Assembly (NCBI GenBank): GCA_017607445.1
Contig: JAEVHH010000006.1
Coordinates: forward strand, 2,232,001 to 2,296,000
Length of the DNA stretch: 64,000 nucleotides
Reading direction: 5' to 3'
Origin: Histoplasma ohiense
Taxonomy: Eukaryota > Ascomycota > Eurotiomycetes > Onygenales > Ajellomycetaceae
Part shown: piece by piece, positions 10,318 to 22,193 of the stretch
How the letters are laid out: each line of letters opens with the position of its first letter
Position numbering within the stretch: position 1 is the stretch's first letter
Position numbers and translations under genes: made by a program
Notes under the pieces: model-generated
What the model saw: the letters and a program-made list of their open reading frames with translations, nothing else
What the model was told of the DNA's origin: nothing
The model's database searches: none

Positions 10318-12126
10318 ATGGCGGGCCCCAACTCTGACGACATGGTCACGTTGGCCCCAGATTCTCGAGAGACGGAGCTTGAATTGGCCACGATCCCAAC
10401 ACTGGCTAAAAATGATGTCGCCAGCAGCAAAAGCGCAAAGGAATTTGATACGGACCCCTTCCTGGTCGTCTTTGACCAACATTACGACGCCGAGAACCCG
10501 TTGGACTGGCGCGACGGCCGCAAATGGATGGTGACCGATGTTCTCTCCGCCACTGGCTTCAACCGGATTATGGTGTCGACCATCATGGCCCCCGCCCTCT
10601 CCACCATTGCGACCGACTTGGACATGTCTGCCACGGAATCCGCCATGTCGCTATCGATCTACCTTTTGGCTAGCGCCTTTGGCCCGCTAGTCATGAGCCC
10701 GTTGTCCGAGATGTATGGTCGACGGGTTATTTTACATTCCAGCAATGTCTGGTTCCTGGTTTGGAATGTAGTTTGCGGTTTCGCTGCGACGAAGGAGGTG
10801 CTGATTGCGTCGCGGTTTTTGGCCGGCCTTGGCGCGAGTGGCATATATGCACTTGCAGGTGGCGTGATGGGTGATATCTGGAGACCCGAATAGAGAGGGC
10901 GTGGTTTGGGGATATATCTCCTAATTCCGCTACTAGGTGCGGCGGTTGGTGAGTTGAGTTATTCCGCAATGGCGTCTTTCCTTTCACAGTACTTTCCAGA
11001 TTGAAACCGTCTCCAAATACTGCCGATGATCTAACAATGGACCCCTTCCCTAGGGCCCATTATTGGCGGCTTCATTGCTGAACGCTCACACTGGGCGCTG
11101 GATATTCTGGTCCACATCCGCATTCCAAAGCTGCAATGACCATCATGGCGTTTTTCTGCTTCTACGAGTCGTACGGCCCGCATATCCTCCGAAGGCGTGC
11201 CGAACGTCTTCGCAAGGAGACTGAAAACAACAATTTCCACACAGAAAGCCAAAGGCTTGACGGAGGACGGTCGGCTGCTACGGTTTTCATGCGCGCCATT
11301 ACAAGACCGCTCCGTTTGCTCATGTTTCACCCCATCATCCAGGTTTCGTCGATCCTTCAAGGGCTTCAACTATGGCATCCTGTACATCACCCTTTCAACG
11401 TTCTCCACCCTCTGGATCTTTCATTATCACCAATCCCTCGAAATCAGCGGACTTCACTACATCGCCTGCTCGCTGGGCGAACTGGCCGGCTCACAGGCTA
11501 GCGCTCGGTTAATTGATCATATTTATAACCACAGACAACAAGGTCGAGGATTTTTTGCCTGAATCCCGCATCCCGCTGATGATTCCTGGAATCATTGCTG
11601 CGTGGTCAGGCGCGTTGATCTACGGGTGGACCGCTGAGTATCGAGTGCACTGGCTGGCGGTTGACGTGGGAGTTTTCACCCTGTTGGCTGGAATGCAAAT
11701 GAGTGATATGTCGAGTAAGTTAATTTTACTCCCCTGTTTAAAGCCCATCCCTAGTTTGCTTGCTGTTGGCCTCCAATCTACAATCGCTTTCATCTCATAA
11801 TTGCTCATCCCCCGGCTTCCTCTATAGCAATGGCCTATGTCATCGACTTGTATGGGGAACACACTAGTAGCGCCATGGCAGCACAGCAGTTTGTAAAGAG
11901 TCTAGCAGCTTTCCTGTTCCCTTTGTTTGCCCCTAGTATGTACATGTACCATGCCCTCGGGTATGGATGGACCAATTCAGTCCTTTCGTTGGCCGGGTTC
12001 CTCCTCACGATCATGCTCCCGCTATTTGTGTGGAAATACGGTGCGCGATTGAGGGGCCAAAGCAATCTCGACCTATTGAACAGCTGGTTATTTACCCTAT
12101 CAACTCCCGTCGATGAACGATCCTAA
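10318..12126 (+). pseudogene. Broken DHA1-type major facilitator superfamily multidrug transporter
   Basis: The N-terminal part, 10318-10890, is a good DHA1 transporter: cytosolic NPLDWRDGRKW lead, first transmembrane helices, and motif A in MSPLSEMYGRR. It is cut by a TAG at 10891-10893 inside the expected W-R-x-E-x-R-G-R motif, with matching sequence continuing straight after it. Two introns remain intact, 10949-11053 and 11715-11827. Four frame changes follow: near 11093 (extra G), near 11127 (extra A), near 11355 (extra C) and near 11510-11545. The end, 11828-12126, is again typical, with AYVIDLYGEHTSSAMA and the last two helices. The gene order of helices is complete, so decay is recent and by small lesions rather than rearrangement. 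Drug or metabolite efflux would have been its role. Confidence 0.9.
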
Positions 12127-14978
12127 CTGGCCAATGATATTCCACTTGGAATGTCACTTTGGATGTCATGATCCAACATTAACACCGCAAAACCTAACCT
12201 ATGCGTGAAATTTTATCATCGATCGAACCCTTTCGAAGAAGTATTCTAACACCCCCCTTCCTCTTCAATCTCGGTCCTCAACAAAAGGCCCATCCGCATG
12301 CCGTGTGACTCCCTCCCTGCCTCTAAGGGCAATAGTGACCTGCCGCATGAACAAACCCACAGAGCAAACATGCAGTAGCCATACAATGATAATCAACCAA
12401 CCAACCAACCAACCAACCACCTCCAAGCGCATCTCCCATTTTCATTTGCCACCCAGCAATCCATCCCGGCCCATCCCAGCACAGCGGAGTGTAACTACGC
12501 AGTAATATTACTAGCTGCCGTCTCGTTCTGCTTGGTCCTGTAGTTGAAGCGGCCACTAGTTAGTAGTTACTCTGGCCACGGCTATAACTGTATAGTACGT
12601 GTATAAAGTACAAAGTCTGCACTCATCCGGTTTGGTCTCAAGTTTAACAACAGCACGATCATTATACTTTTATTTCGTTTTTTTTTTTTTTTTTTTCCCG
12701 CAAATTTTTGATCTTGTTATTATTGTTATTATTATTATTATTATATTGAGAGGGGAGGGGTCGCCGGCCGATCTGCTCCCCACCAAAATTCAAAGCCTAG
12801 GTTCGCTTTTTTCAGATTACGAGAGCGGGCATCCAACATGTCACCACGGAGTATTGTGTCAGTAAATAATCACGTCATGGACCAATATGGAAACAGAGGA
12901 TGCTCGGCAATGACGGGTTGAGTGTGCCATGTTGGAAAGCGGAAAAGTGGTCGCTGGAGAAAATGCTGTGGCCTGGGTTACTACGAATAAAATCACTACA
13001 TAGTAAACTGACAGAAAGGCCAGTACAGATAAGTTACAGATATGTCTTGCCTGAGATTTTTTTTCTTTTTTCTTTTTTTCTTTTTCTTTTTCTTTTTCTT
13101 CTTTTTTTACCTGAGACTCTTTCGAGGCCGTTCCAAGGCCGTGTTTTGAACGTGGTGGTGTTGGAAGATCCTGGAGGTATTGGGAGCGGAGCCAGGGAAG
13201 GAAATCTGAAGTATGCATCCTGATTCGATGCGCATCCCATGTCTGCCCTCGCTTTTTTGCTTTTTCTTTCGCTCTGGACTTGGTGGGCTGAGTATTTTGA
13301 GATACATGCTGCAGCTGTCGGGAGCGAATCAGCTTCCACGCGCAAAAGGGGGGGGGATTGGAATCCTTGCGATTGCTGCTGAAATGTGTGTATACTCTGT
13401 ACTGTCGATAACAATAAATAAAATGACGATGGATTGGGATGGGAAGGGGAAAAAATGGAGAGGAGAGAAGAACTGAGTACGCAGGATTCATTTTCGGTTG
13501 AGTAAGAGAGAAATAATAACCATGAATCACCGCCTGCTTAACAACTAAGATATGTGAACCTGGACATTATCCATCCACGGGGTTTCATCTAGAATTGCAA
13601 TTGCGACGGGTTTGACGCCTGTAGGATCCCCACACACACCACACGGGCAAGCCGCAGAAGAAGGAGAAGACAAGGGCGGCCATGTTTTGTTTGCCCTTCC
13701 CGCGCATGGCTGGCTGGGGGTTGCAAAAAGAGAGAGAGAGGGGGGGGTGTTTGGGGCAAGGTTATCGATAAGAACAAACTTTCCCTCCCCTTTCGATAGA
13801 CAACGGCGGCGGATATTCCACGAGACAAGGAGGTGTTCTTGTTGCTGTCTCTGGCTGTCTGGGTTAATTGTTGATGTTGACGTGCGGGCAGTCCATCCAT
13901 CAGTTCTAGCTTTGGTCCGTCCCGCATGGGATCATCGCTATCGGCTGGGCTGGGCTAGGATTGATGGCGCCCGCGATTTTTTTTATTTTTATTTTTGCTC
14001 GCGTCTCCTGACTTGACAGGGGGGGTTGGCGCAGGAGATGCTCTCCCATATCCGCAACAATAAACAGCTCCATGGCGATGATATCGCTGATCGATATTAA
14101 TATCTCCTCGCTGGCCTTGCTGCCGTCATCAGTTCCGAGACAGCCAGAAATACAACAAATTCAAGGTAGCCAAAGCCTGGCAGGATGTCAGTCAGTCAGT
14201 ATGTAATATTGCAGCGTACATAAGATAGCAATCATCACCATCATCACCATCATCATCATCGTCATCGTAATAAATAATAGCATATCAGATAAATAAAGGG
14301 GGGGTGTCATCCGCGTTGACGACGTGATTGATTTGGCCTTGGTTTTTTTGTTTTTTTGTTCGACTTCGACCTGCCCCCCGCCCTCCCCTCCCTTCCCTTC
14401 TTCCCGGTTTATTTATCGATTTCGTTTGTATCGGCCATTTATTTATTTAGTCGCTGCCGTCCCGCGTGTCTGTCGCCGCCGCCGCGGGCTATGTTGTTTA
14501 CCTATTCGCTGCGTGATCTCGAGGCTGACGGCTGCATTTTGCAAGTATTCCCCCAGGGCGTATTTCAACAAAGAACAAAGAAATAAAATCTAGAGAAGAG
14601 AGAAGAGCAACAGCCGAAGCAGCCGAGACGAAACGAAGCAGAAGGCAAGCAAGCGCCCAGAGAGCGGGACCGTTCGAGTTGTTGTTTATATATGTAGTTG
14701 GTTAGTTAGTTACTCGTACGGAGTAAATAGTCGTCCTGCTTGTGGTTCTTTTTTTCCCAACTCGTCTCGCCGCCTCACTCTTCTTGTCTCTCGCTCTGCG
14801 GGCTGGTCTGCTCGCCCTCGCCTCACCGACTCTTCCTTGCGATCTGTCCATCCTGTTAGGTCCATCCTGTTAGGTCCATCCTGTTAGACACGGACACCTG
14901 TCTGCTGTCTGTTGCCTGCTGTCTGCCTCTCTGCTGGCTGCCTCGTACGCCTAGTTAGTCGCTCTGAACCACGGCATC
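12127..14978. other. Long intergenic region and probable 5' leader of the LYAR gene
   Basis: No gene was recognised in 2.85 kb. It contains poly-T/pyrimidine tracts (about 12679-12696 and 13058-13107), ATT and TTA triplet runs (12717-12743), an AACC array (12398-12417), CAT triplets (14232-14262), and three copies of a TCCATCCTGTTAG phrase at about 14847-14886. The minus frame 13530-12859 is open only because of lysine/glutamate codons read from the pyrimidine tract. A TACGGAGTA 9-mer lies at 14717-14725. The C/T-rich end is typical of a fungal promoter and leader. Confidence 0.5.
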
Positions 14979-17949
14979 ATGGTCTCGTTCCAATGCGAGG
15001 TGAGTTGTCTTTTTCTCGTCGTCGTCTTCTTCCTTTCTTTCTTTCTTTTGCGTTTTACTGTTTACTCCCGGGTTCGATTCTAATTTCTACCTCTGGTTTG
15101 GTGGTTTGTCCATCTTATTCCCAAGCTCGGGGTGGAGTTGGGATGATGCCCAATTTATTTATGCCTGCCGATGCCTGTCTAAATAAACCATGGACTGTTG
15201 TTGACCTTTTTTCCTCTTTCACTCTCTTTCACTCTCTCTCTCTAGGCGTGCGGCGATGTCTTCACAAAGAAGAAGACCGATTCCCACCGTAATCAGTGTC
15301 GCGGCGCCCGTTTCTCCTGTCTAGATTGCTCGGTCGAATTCCCTGGAACCTCCTATAGAGCCCATACGGTACGGTTATTCCTTTTCTCTTTTCTCTTTCC
15401 TATATCATATTTGTACTGTACTTCTTTGCCCCGGAAGTGTCTATTTTCCCATATTATTTTACTGTCACAATACCCTCCTGCTCCCAACACCCTGCCTGAA
15501 TCCTACCATGAGTACCCGTATCAGCCTCATCAATCATACGCGTCTGGCACTTGATTCTGTTGTTATTGGGGCGGTCGTCGTGTTTATGTTTGTGTGTGCG
15601 TGTGCGTGTGCGTGCTGCCCTCCATTGTGATGGTGTGCGCGCCAGCCAACCCAGCGGCGATGCGACGGATCGATGATTCGCCTAGCTGATAGGCAGGAAT
15701 ATCTCGCGCATGTTCCCCCTATTCTCTTACGCTTGCGTTGATTTGGCAGATGGCTTCTCTGGTTGCAAGGGTTGCGGATGGCACCTGTCCATGCCCATTG
15801 GGTGGCCATCGGCGAAAACCATCATAAATATCGTGTCTTCCCATTCGTACAGTTATACCCTAACTCTCCCTCAGAGCACTTGCGATCACGACTACCATGG
15901 GAATTACATGATCCCACTAACATGTTCCGTTTTGGCTTTGTGTTGTTATAGTCATGCATATCAGAAGCCCAAAAGTACCAGGGTGTCCTCTACAAGGAGA
16001 AGCCAAACAAGCCCAAGAAATCCAAGTCCGTGACAATAGCCGAACCCCCGACTTCCTCCAAACCTACTAGGCCCCCTGACCCTTGGGTTGAAGATACTTC
16101 AGATGTTGACGATACCAGATCTGCCTCCCATAATTATTCTGCCCCTCCGTCCGCTCCAAGCCCCCCCCAGACCACGCCTCAACAGGAACCCGGAAACGCT
16201 TCAACCCTTACCACTACGACCCAGCCTAATGCTCGTGTGAATGTGTTTGATTTTCTTGACACGACAGCCACCCCCAATGCATCGAAAGTTTCCCTGGGAG
16301 GATCCAATGCGCCAATGGTTATGCTGAAAAATGCACCCCCGCTTTTCAATGCGCCTAAGGAGCTTGCAAAACTTGACAATGGGAGGGACGATGAGGTAAT
16401 TTACGATGTGGCATTTGAGGAAAACGGCTTCTCCTATGGCGCGGACACCCTAGAGGCACCACTATACCAAAACGGAGGTGCAAATGGATCCACGGCTTCT
16501 TTCAACAGTTTCATGACCCCAGCTCCAAAGCGGAATAAGGACCGGACGTCCCGCCGGGATCGGGATCGGGATCGAGACCGGGATCGCGCCACTTCCCCGG
16601 ACCAGTACCACACTCCTCATAACAATCTGACTAGCACAGGTGACAAGAAGCGTAAGCGTGGCCATGTTGAAGACATTGATGCCCAGATGGCCAACTCGAC
16701 TTCACATGGCGGTGGCGACGTCCCAATGATCGACGCCCCGCCTTCAAGTTCCATTGCTAACCCATCAACCCCAACACTGAGCCACTCAGGGCTCACCGGT
16801 GGCCTTAATCGCATGATGAGAGACATTTCCCCACCTACTCCAGACGCGGCCTATTGCAGCGCCGACGAAGGAGGAGATGATGGGCGCTACCAATTCCAAG
16901 ACCCAGCATCGCCTATCAAACGCACCCGCAGGGCAGATAGTGACTCTAACCATAACGGCAGCGGCAATAACAATAACAATAACAGCAACGATAAGAACAG
17001 CAATGACTCCGTGAACGAGAACGACACCGCGCTCGCGCTCGCGATCAAGGATCGCGCAGACCACATCATGTCCCTACTCGCCCGCAACGGCAACGTCTTT
17101 CCCAAACCAAAACCCAAACCGTACAACTCCTACCCTCTCTCCCTTGAGGCGGGTAAGGATGGCAAGCGCCATAGCCTCGCTGAAGCCGTCATCCCCCCAG
17201 CCGTGGCTGCTGCGGAGGCGCGGCTGGAGAAGAAGAGACAGCGTGCTGCGCTGGCGCAGCCGGAGCGACGGGTGGTGACGAAGAAGAGGGTGGTGGGCGA
17301 TGGGGGCAATAAGGGTTCCAGTGTTGGTGCTGGTGCGGCTACGCGTACGCGCACACGCGCGGGTTCTGGCGCTGGCGCTGGTTCCGGTCGTAGTGGGAAG
17401 GATAATAATACCGCCGCCTCACGCCGTCTGAAGGCCATCGAGTATCATGCGGACGACGCGGGCGGGAACGTCGCGGAGAATCATGCTAACCATGATAATC
17501 AACTCGTCGTTTACGGTGGTGGGAGTAGTAGTGGGGCTAGTGGCGGTTATAAACGGAGTGAGGAGGACGAGCTCATGGTTCGCGAGCGGGCGGGTATGTT
17601 TTTATCGCTTGTGACGAAGGGGCCGGAGTCTGGGAGGGGTTTGTCTGTTCATAAGGCGCTGAAGCGGTTGCATCGGGAGGACGGGCTGGGGGGGATTTTG
17701 GAGGGGGACCGTGGTCGGGAAAGGGAAAGGGAGAGGGAGAGGGAGAGGGAAAGAGAAAGAGAAAGGGATGGGGGCCGGGAGAGGGGGAGGGAGAAGGGGA
17801 GAGGGCGCGGACGGAATAAGGAGGGGAGGGAGAGTAGAGAGCGGGAAAGGGAACGGGGGAGGGAACGGAGGATCGAGGTGGAGAGGGAGCTGTGGCGGGT
17901 ATTGAGGCTGAAGAGGAATGACCGGGGGGAGATTGTTGTGTTTGTCTAG
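14979..17949 (+). CDS. LYAR-type C2HC zinc-finger nucleolar protein
   Basis: Homologue of the LYAR family (cell-growth-regulating nucleolar protein; ribosome biogenesis and nucleic-acid binding). Exons 14979-14999, 15246-15368 and 15952-17949 give 713 residues. The first two exons encode the two adjacent LYAR fingers: CEACGDVFTKKKTDSHRNQC and CLDCSVEF followed by an H at the YRAH position. Exon 3 continues with SCISEAQKYQG, which fixes both splice joins. The rest is disordered: Pro/Ser/Thr-rich, basic KKRKRG nuclear signals, an Asn/Ser-rich patch, and an Arg/Glu repeat (RERERE type) at about residues 585-690. The extreme C-terminus, ELWRVLRLKRNDRGEIVVF, is conserved in fungal members. Intron 2 (583 nt) is long for this genome. 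The first exon codes only seven residues. Confidence 0.9.
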
Positions 17950-18797
17950 CTGTGTGGAAGGGTGTGGGGTGTATGGGGTGTATGGATGTGAGGACCTTCT
18001 GGATGTGATAGATGCCATTGTTCTTTTTCTTTTTGTTTCTCCTTTTGTTTTCCTACTTTTCTTTTGGTCTATTGTGTTGGATTTATGCATCTGTCTCTCA
18101 CCTCATCTCATCTCATCTCGTCTCGTCTCAGCATCATCATCGTCATCTCATTTTATATCTCCGCATTCTGTTCAAGTCTCACGATTCCCCCTTCAGTTTG
18201 CGCGCATTTTCACACATCTTTTTTTCTTCTAATAATTTATTTTATTTATTTATTTATTGTGCAATGTTTTCCATATATATATATATATATTTTATTTCAG
18301 TTTCGGGACTTCAAATACGTTGCTGGCTCTCAGACGACCAGATTTAGGAACCAGATTCAAAGAGCTAATGAAAAGGGGTGTTTTGTTATGTAGATCTGTT
18401 GATTAAGAGGCCAAATGTTCATGTATACTATGCATCCCACAAGTAGTTTTTTCGCTTACATATATTCATATATACTGTGTATACATACATGTGTGTGTGA
18501 GAGAGAGTGATGGCTTCTCAAGATGTACGGAGTACGGTACAAGTGTAAGCGTACCGCATTATCTTCTGGCACGATGCGCAAACTCGGTATGTATAGCACA
18601 AAGGTGCTAAGAGGCCATTGATTGATGAGAAGGTCTGGGAAGGTCTGGGAGAAACACTATATCTCCTACCTAATCAATCAATCCGCTCCCTGTTTCCAAC
18701 ATTCATTTGTGCCAACACCCATCACCGGTCAATCCTCGTTCACACTCCCATTCGCGCCCTCAATTTACAATCCCAATTTTCATTCGATCCCGCATCC
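17950..18797. other. Convergent 3' region between the LYAR-type and NF-X1-type genes
   Basis: Both flanking genes end here, so this holds two transcript 3' ends. It includes a TCTCA/TCTCG array (about 18098-18130), an AT repeat (18272-18290) and a TACGGAGTAC 10-mer (18526-18535). No coding potential was seen. Confidence 0.5.
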
Positions 18798-21700
18798 TCA
18801 ACCTCCAACGGCACCATTCTCGGATACACCGAGTTGGCCCTTCTCCTCCTTCTCAACCTCCTCTTCCCAATCGTCAACAACATCCTCCGCAAACCCTGCA
18901 GGAAACGACTTCCAACCACCCCCACTCCTACTTTCACTTCCAGAACCAGCCGCACCTGCTTTCCCCTTCACCTTCCCTCCAAGCCCAACCCCACTCCTCA
19001 ACACCAACGTCCGCCCCTTGTCGCCACCCCCAACCTCTCCAAACACAAACGCAGACTCTGGCGGCGCTGCCGTCGGCCGTTTCCTCGACGCAACTTGCGC
19101 CCAACCATCGCCTAAGCCCGCGCCAACCGCGGCAGAATCCCCATCCCCACCACTGTCAAGGACCCCCCGACTCCTTTCTGCAGTTGCAGCCGCCTTCCTC
19201 GCCTCTCTCGAACGCGTCCTTTCCCTTTCGCGCATCTTCACGCATTCGCCAACACTCAGCCCGCCAATCCCGATCCCAACCTGCGCCACTGCCCCGCCTG
19301 CCACCTCAGCGCCAAGGCCGCGCGGCGGCACCCAGTGCGCGCCCTTGAAGATAGCGACGTGCCGGTGTGGTTCTGGGTCGTAGGATTCGGATATGAAGCC
19401 CCAGTCTGCGGCTAGAGAATGGATGAAGGCACGGAGTTGTGAGCGGGCGGGAGGGAAGCGGGCACTGCGCTGTGTTTGGCTTGTGGCGAGGGTGTAGAAG
19501 GTTGTTTCGTAGGTTTGCAGGGTGGAGCGGGTGGAGGTTGTGGAGATCGTGAGGTACAGGTCGAGGGTTTCAGGGGAGTAGGGGAGGGTGGCTGTTGCCA
19601 AGGAGTCTCCGTCAGTTGTTGCCGAGGTTGTGAGCGGGTCGATGGAGATGTTTAAGGCGGACGCGAGGGAACGGTTGCGTTGGAGACGCGCGCATTCGTC
19701 GTCGCATTTTAAGGGACTGGGGGCTTGACTTTGACTTTGTTGGAGACGGTTTCTGTTGTCTCGGGAAGCGTTGCAGCGCTTTTCTTGTTTTAAACGGCCG
19801 CAGGGGCATGTTATTGTGATGAGGGATTGGCACGGGGTTTTCTCCTGGCAGGGAAATGGAGCATGGCAGGGATCAGAACACGGGTGCGAGCAGAGTTTCT
19901 TGATCTTGCCACAAGGCTGCTGGCAAGGTTGGGTCAAGTCTTCGCACTCTCCCGGCCGATGGCAGAGGTTTTTGCATGTGTGGGAGCCGCATTTAAGCTC
20001 CTTGTTGCATACAAGGCCGCATCGCGGATCTGCCAGCCAACAGGGTTGATTCTTCAACGTCTTTTTTGCGCACAGGCAGCGCTTTTCTGTTAGAAACGGG
20101 CATTTGGGACAGCTTTCGTCATCAGTGTGGCAATTGTGCGATGTCTGTGGATGTCCACATGATTTCGGCCTCGAGCAATCGTAATGGCAGAGTGGAGGCT
20201 GTGTGCCGCATGGTAACGGCGGGTAGAGCACTGATCGGCCACAGTTGCAGGATATTTCCTCGAATATAGCTTCTCGACACGTACCACAGCTTCCCTTATG
20301 GCAGAGTTCCTGGCACATATGTTTTGAACATTTGAGCAACCTCCCACACACTCGTGTGCAGATATGCTCCGCTTCGATATCGTGATCATTAGGGCGGTTG
20401 GCAACATTGAGGGATTTTAGCTTTCGCTTCGTCGCTTGTCGTTCAATTGCCTTGCGCTCACCGGGGCAGCAATGCTCACCGCAGGTGTGTCTCCCACAGT
20501 TCATAGTGGCTTTACACACCCGGAAACAATGAGGTGGTTCAATTGCCCCTTGATTGCATATTGATTGGAACACACCCTTTCCACATCTGCAGGTTATGGA
20601 TACCTTCAAAAAACAAGGAGGGCAGGGACCAGCGTGGCAGAGAATGGGGCATTCATGCTGGCATGGAAGCAGCTTCCCACATGGTTCTTTGCAACTTGGG
20701 ATTGGATCTTGACACGATGTTCGAGCCATGTAACCTGGAATATCTGATAAAGGTGTTTTCCCACAAGAGCAATGGGTTATAACATCGGGAGAACTAGGAC
20801 AATGTGGCAAAGCTGCATCCTGTGGATGGCACCGTTTCTGGCATGTATGTATTCCACAGTCATAGGCGCGATCGCAGATTTCTCTGCAATCGAAACAGCC
20901 TACCCATTCCTCTACTATTTCTTCGGAGGTGTCCTTGCCATGGGAAAGACAACTGTGCTTTTCCTCCTCCCGATTACAACACATCATTTTCGTCTGAGAC
21001 TTTCCACAGTAACATTTTGCCTCAATAATCTCCTCACAGGCGCCGCAAAGGCCTTCATGACAAGGACGAGCACACTTATGCTCAAGACAGGGCAATAGCT
21101 CGCCGCATGGCTCCCGGCAACTCCACCCATTCTCGTAGTCGGTGTCAGCACATCTCTTTGTCGACTCATGGCGTCCACAAAAACAAAACTGCGTTGGGCC
21201 CATGGCCGTGCAGGGCGGACAAGGGCCTGCATGACATACAGAATCGCAGGGGTGGGGGCACCCTTTCCTGGCCTTGGAGCACGTCTGCCCACAGGAATGG
21301 GGCGGCAATCCAGGCAAGGGTCGCGGATCCGTCTCCTTCTCACACCAACAGCTATACGTCGATGGCAAAATGTCGTGAGGTAAGTTGCATCCTGGACAGC
21401 GCCATTGTCGCGGGTGGTCATGGCCATCCTGGCCTTGCTGTTGTCTTGGCCTTGCCATTACCGAACCCTCGTTATTCGACCATTTCTTTATGCAGCTGAG
21501 ATGGAAAACAGTCCAGCATAACGAGCAGGACCACACTTTCGCTTTCCGACCAAGTTCGCTTGTGCATATGGGGCATTCGTAGACACCGTTGGTGATATCC
21601 TCATGTGTGCGAGTGGCAATGTCGCTCGCTGTAGATTTCGCTTTTGGAGGCCTTGGTTGTCTCGTTCTTTCCCGGTTCCGCGTGGGGGTATGAGTCGATA

Positions 21701-22193
21701 TCGTTGTAGGTGTAGGTGTAGTTGTAGCTACGTGAACTCCAGGTATAAATTCTGGAGCATTAGGTCGTAGTGTGGCCTGATCCTCTTGCACGAGTGATCT
21801 ATCGCTTCCACCATCGTCAGCTGTCTGTGGTTCTTCCCGTGTCAACCGTCCGCCGAATAATCTTCCCATTCCGGCAACGGTCCTCGTTGTGTTGGACGCG
21901 TCACTTCGCAGTCTCCCTCTTCCTCTCCCGGATATTGCGCCTGTTCCTGCTCCCGGTCCGCCGCGACCCGGGTCACCACCTCGTCTCCCGCTTCCGTAAA
22001 ACAATGTCCGATTGCGAGATGTATTCACATTTCCTCCGCTCCCACTGTTCCCACTGTTTCCTCCCCTGCCTCGACGTCTTGTTCGCCTGGAACCGGTATC
22101 GTTTGAATTTATCCTCTCATCACGAGCGGGAGCTTGATCTAGAGATGGAGTCTGCGCAGTTGAAGACTGTGATTGAGTTGTAGTAGCAGTCAT
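18798..22193 (-). CDS. NF-X1-type zinc-finger protein (FAP1/NFX1 family) with RING-like and R3H domains
   Basis: Single-exon gene of 1131 residues. I chose the ATG at 22193 because the frame extends upstream only to a GTG. In order: a disordered Arg/Gly-rich N-terminus; a RING-like domain starting YECPICTSEL and closing WRCPGCNLP (residues about 205-270); and many NF-X1 zinc modules with the CxxxCHxGxCPPC pattern, for example CDSVCHAGPCPPC and CPILCHAGPCPPC (about 280-850). An R3H-like region follows (RAFIHSLAADWGFISESYDPEPHRHVAI pattern, about 950-990). The tail is low-complexity. Family members act as transcription repressors or ubiquitin ligases; yeast Fap1 binds FKBP12. The nuclear or cytoplasmic role here is inferred from the family. 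It is convergent with the LYAR-type gene. Confidence 0.93.
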   Translation of the reverse strand: MTATTTQSQSSTAQTPSLDQAPARDERINSNDTGSRRTRRRGRGGNSGNSGSGGNVNTSRNRTLFYGSGRRGGDPGRGGPGAGTGAISGRGRGRLRSDASNTTRTVAGMGRLFGGRLTREEPQTADDGGSDRSLVQEDQATLRPNAPEFIPGVHVATTTPTPTTISTHTPTRNRERTRQPRPPKAKSTASDIATRTHEDITNGVYECPICTSELGRKAKVWSCSLCWTVFHLSCIKKWSNNEGSVMARPRQQQGQDGHDHPRQWRCPGCNLPHDILPSTYSCWCEKETDPRPLPGLPPHSCGQTCSKARKGCPHPCDSVCHAGPCPPCTAMGPTQFCFCGRHESTKRCADTDYENGWSCREPCGELLPCLEHKCARPCHEGLCGACEEIIEAKCYCGKSQTKMMCCNREEEKHSCLSHGKDTSEEIVEEWVGCFDCREICDRAYDCGIHTCQKRCHPQDAALPHCPSSPDVITHCSCGKTPLSDIPGYMARTSCQDPIPSCKEPCGKLLPCQHECPILCHAGPCPPCFLKVSITCRCGKGVFQSICNQGAIEPPHCFRVCKATMNCGRHTCGEHCCPGERKAIERQATKRKLKSLNVANRPNDHDIEAEHICTRVCGRLLKCSKHMCQELCHKGSCGTCREAIFEEISCNCGRSVLYPPLPCGTQPPLCHYDCSRPKSCGHPQTSHNCHTDDESCPKCPFLTEKRCLCAKKTLKNQPCWLADPRCGLVCNKELKCGSHTCKNLCHRPGECEDLTQPCQQPCGKIKKLCSHPCSDPCHAPFPCQEKTPCQSLITITCPCGRLKQEKRCNASRDNRNRLQQSQSQAPSPLKCDDECARLQRNRSLASALNISIDPLTTSATTDGDSLATATLPYSPETLDLYLTISTTSTRSTLQTYETTFYTLATSQTQRSARFPPARSQLRAFIHSLAADWGFISESYDPEPHRHVAIFKGAHWVPPRGLGAEVAGGAVAQVGIGIGGLSVGECVKMRERERTRSREARKAAATAERSRGVLDSGGDGDSAAVGAGLGDGWAQVASRKRPTAAPPESAFVFGEVGGGDKGRTLVLRSGVGLGGKVKGKAGAAGSGSESRSGGGWKSFPAGFAEDVVDDWEEEVEKEEKGQLGVSENGAVGG

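Noticed and set aside
12859..13530. Minus-strand frame of 223 residues
   Set aside because: Kept open by Lys/Glu codons read from a poly-pyrimidine tract; no start context, motif or splice support.
17602..18090. Minus-strand Pro/Leu-rich frame
   Set aside because: Antisense of the Arg/Glu repeat of the LYAR-type gene.
18622..19383. Plus-strand open frames of up to 253 residues (also 18707-19348 and 18618-19115)
   Set aside because: They are antisense shadows of the NF-X1-type gene, Pro/Ser/Thr-rich only because of its codon bias, and three frames are open at once.
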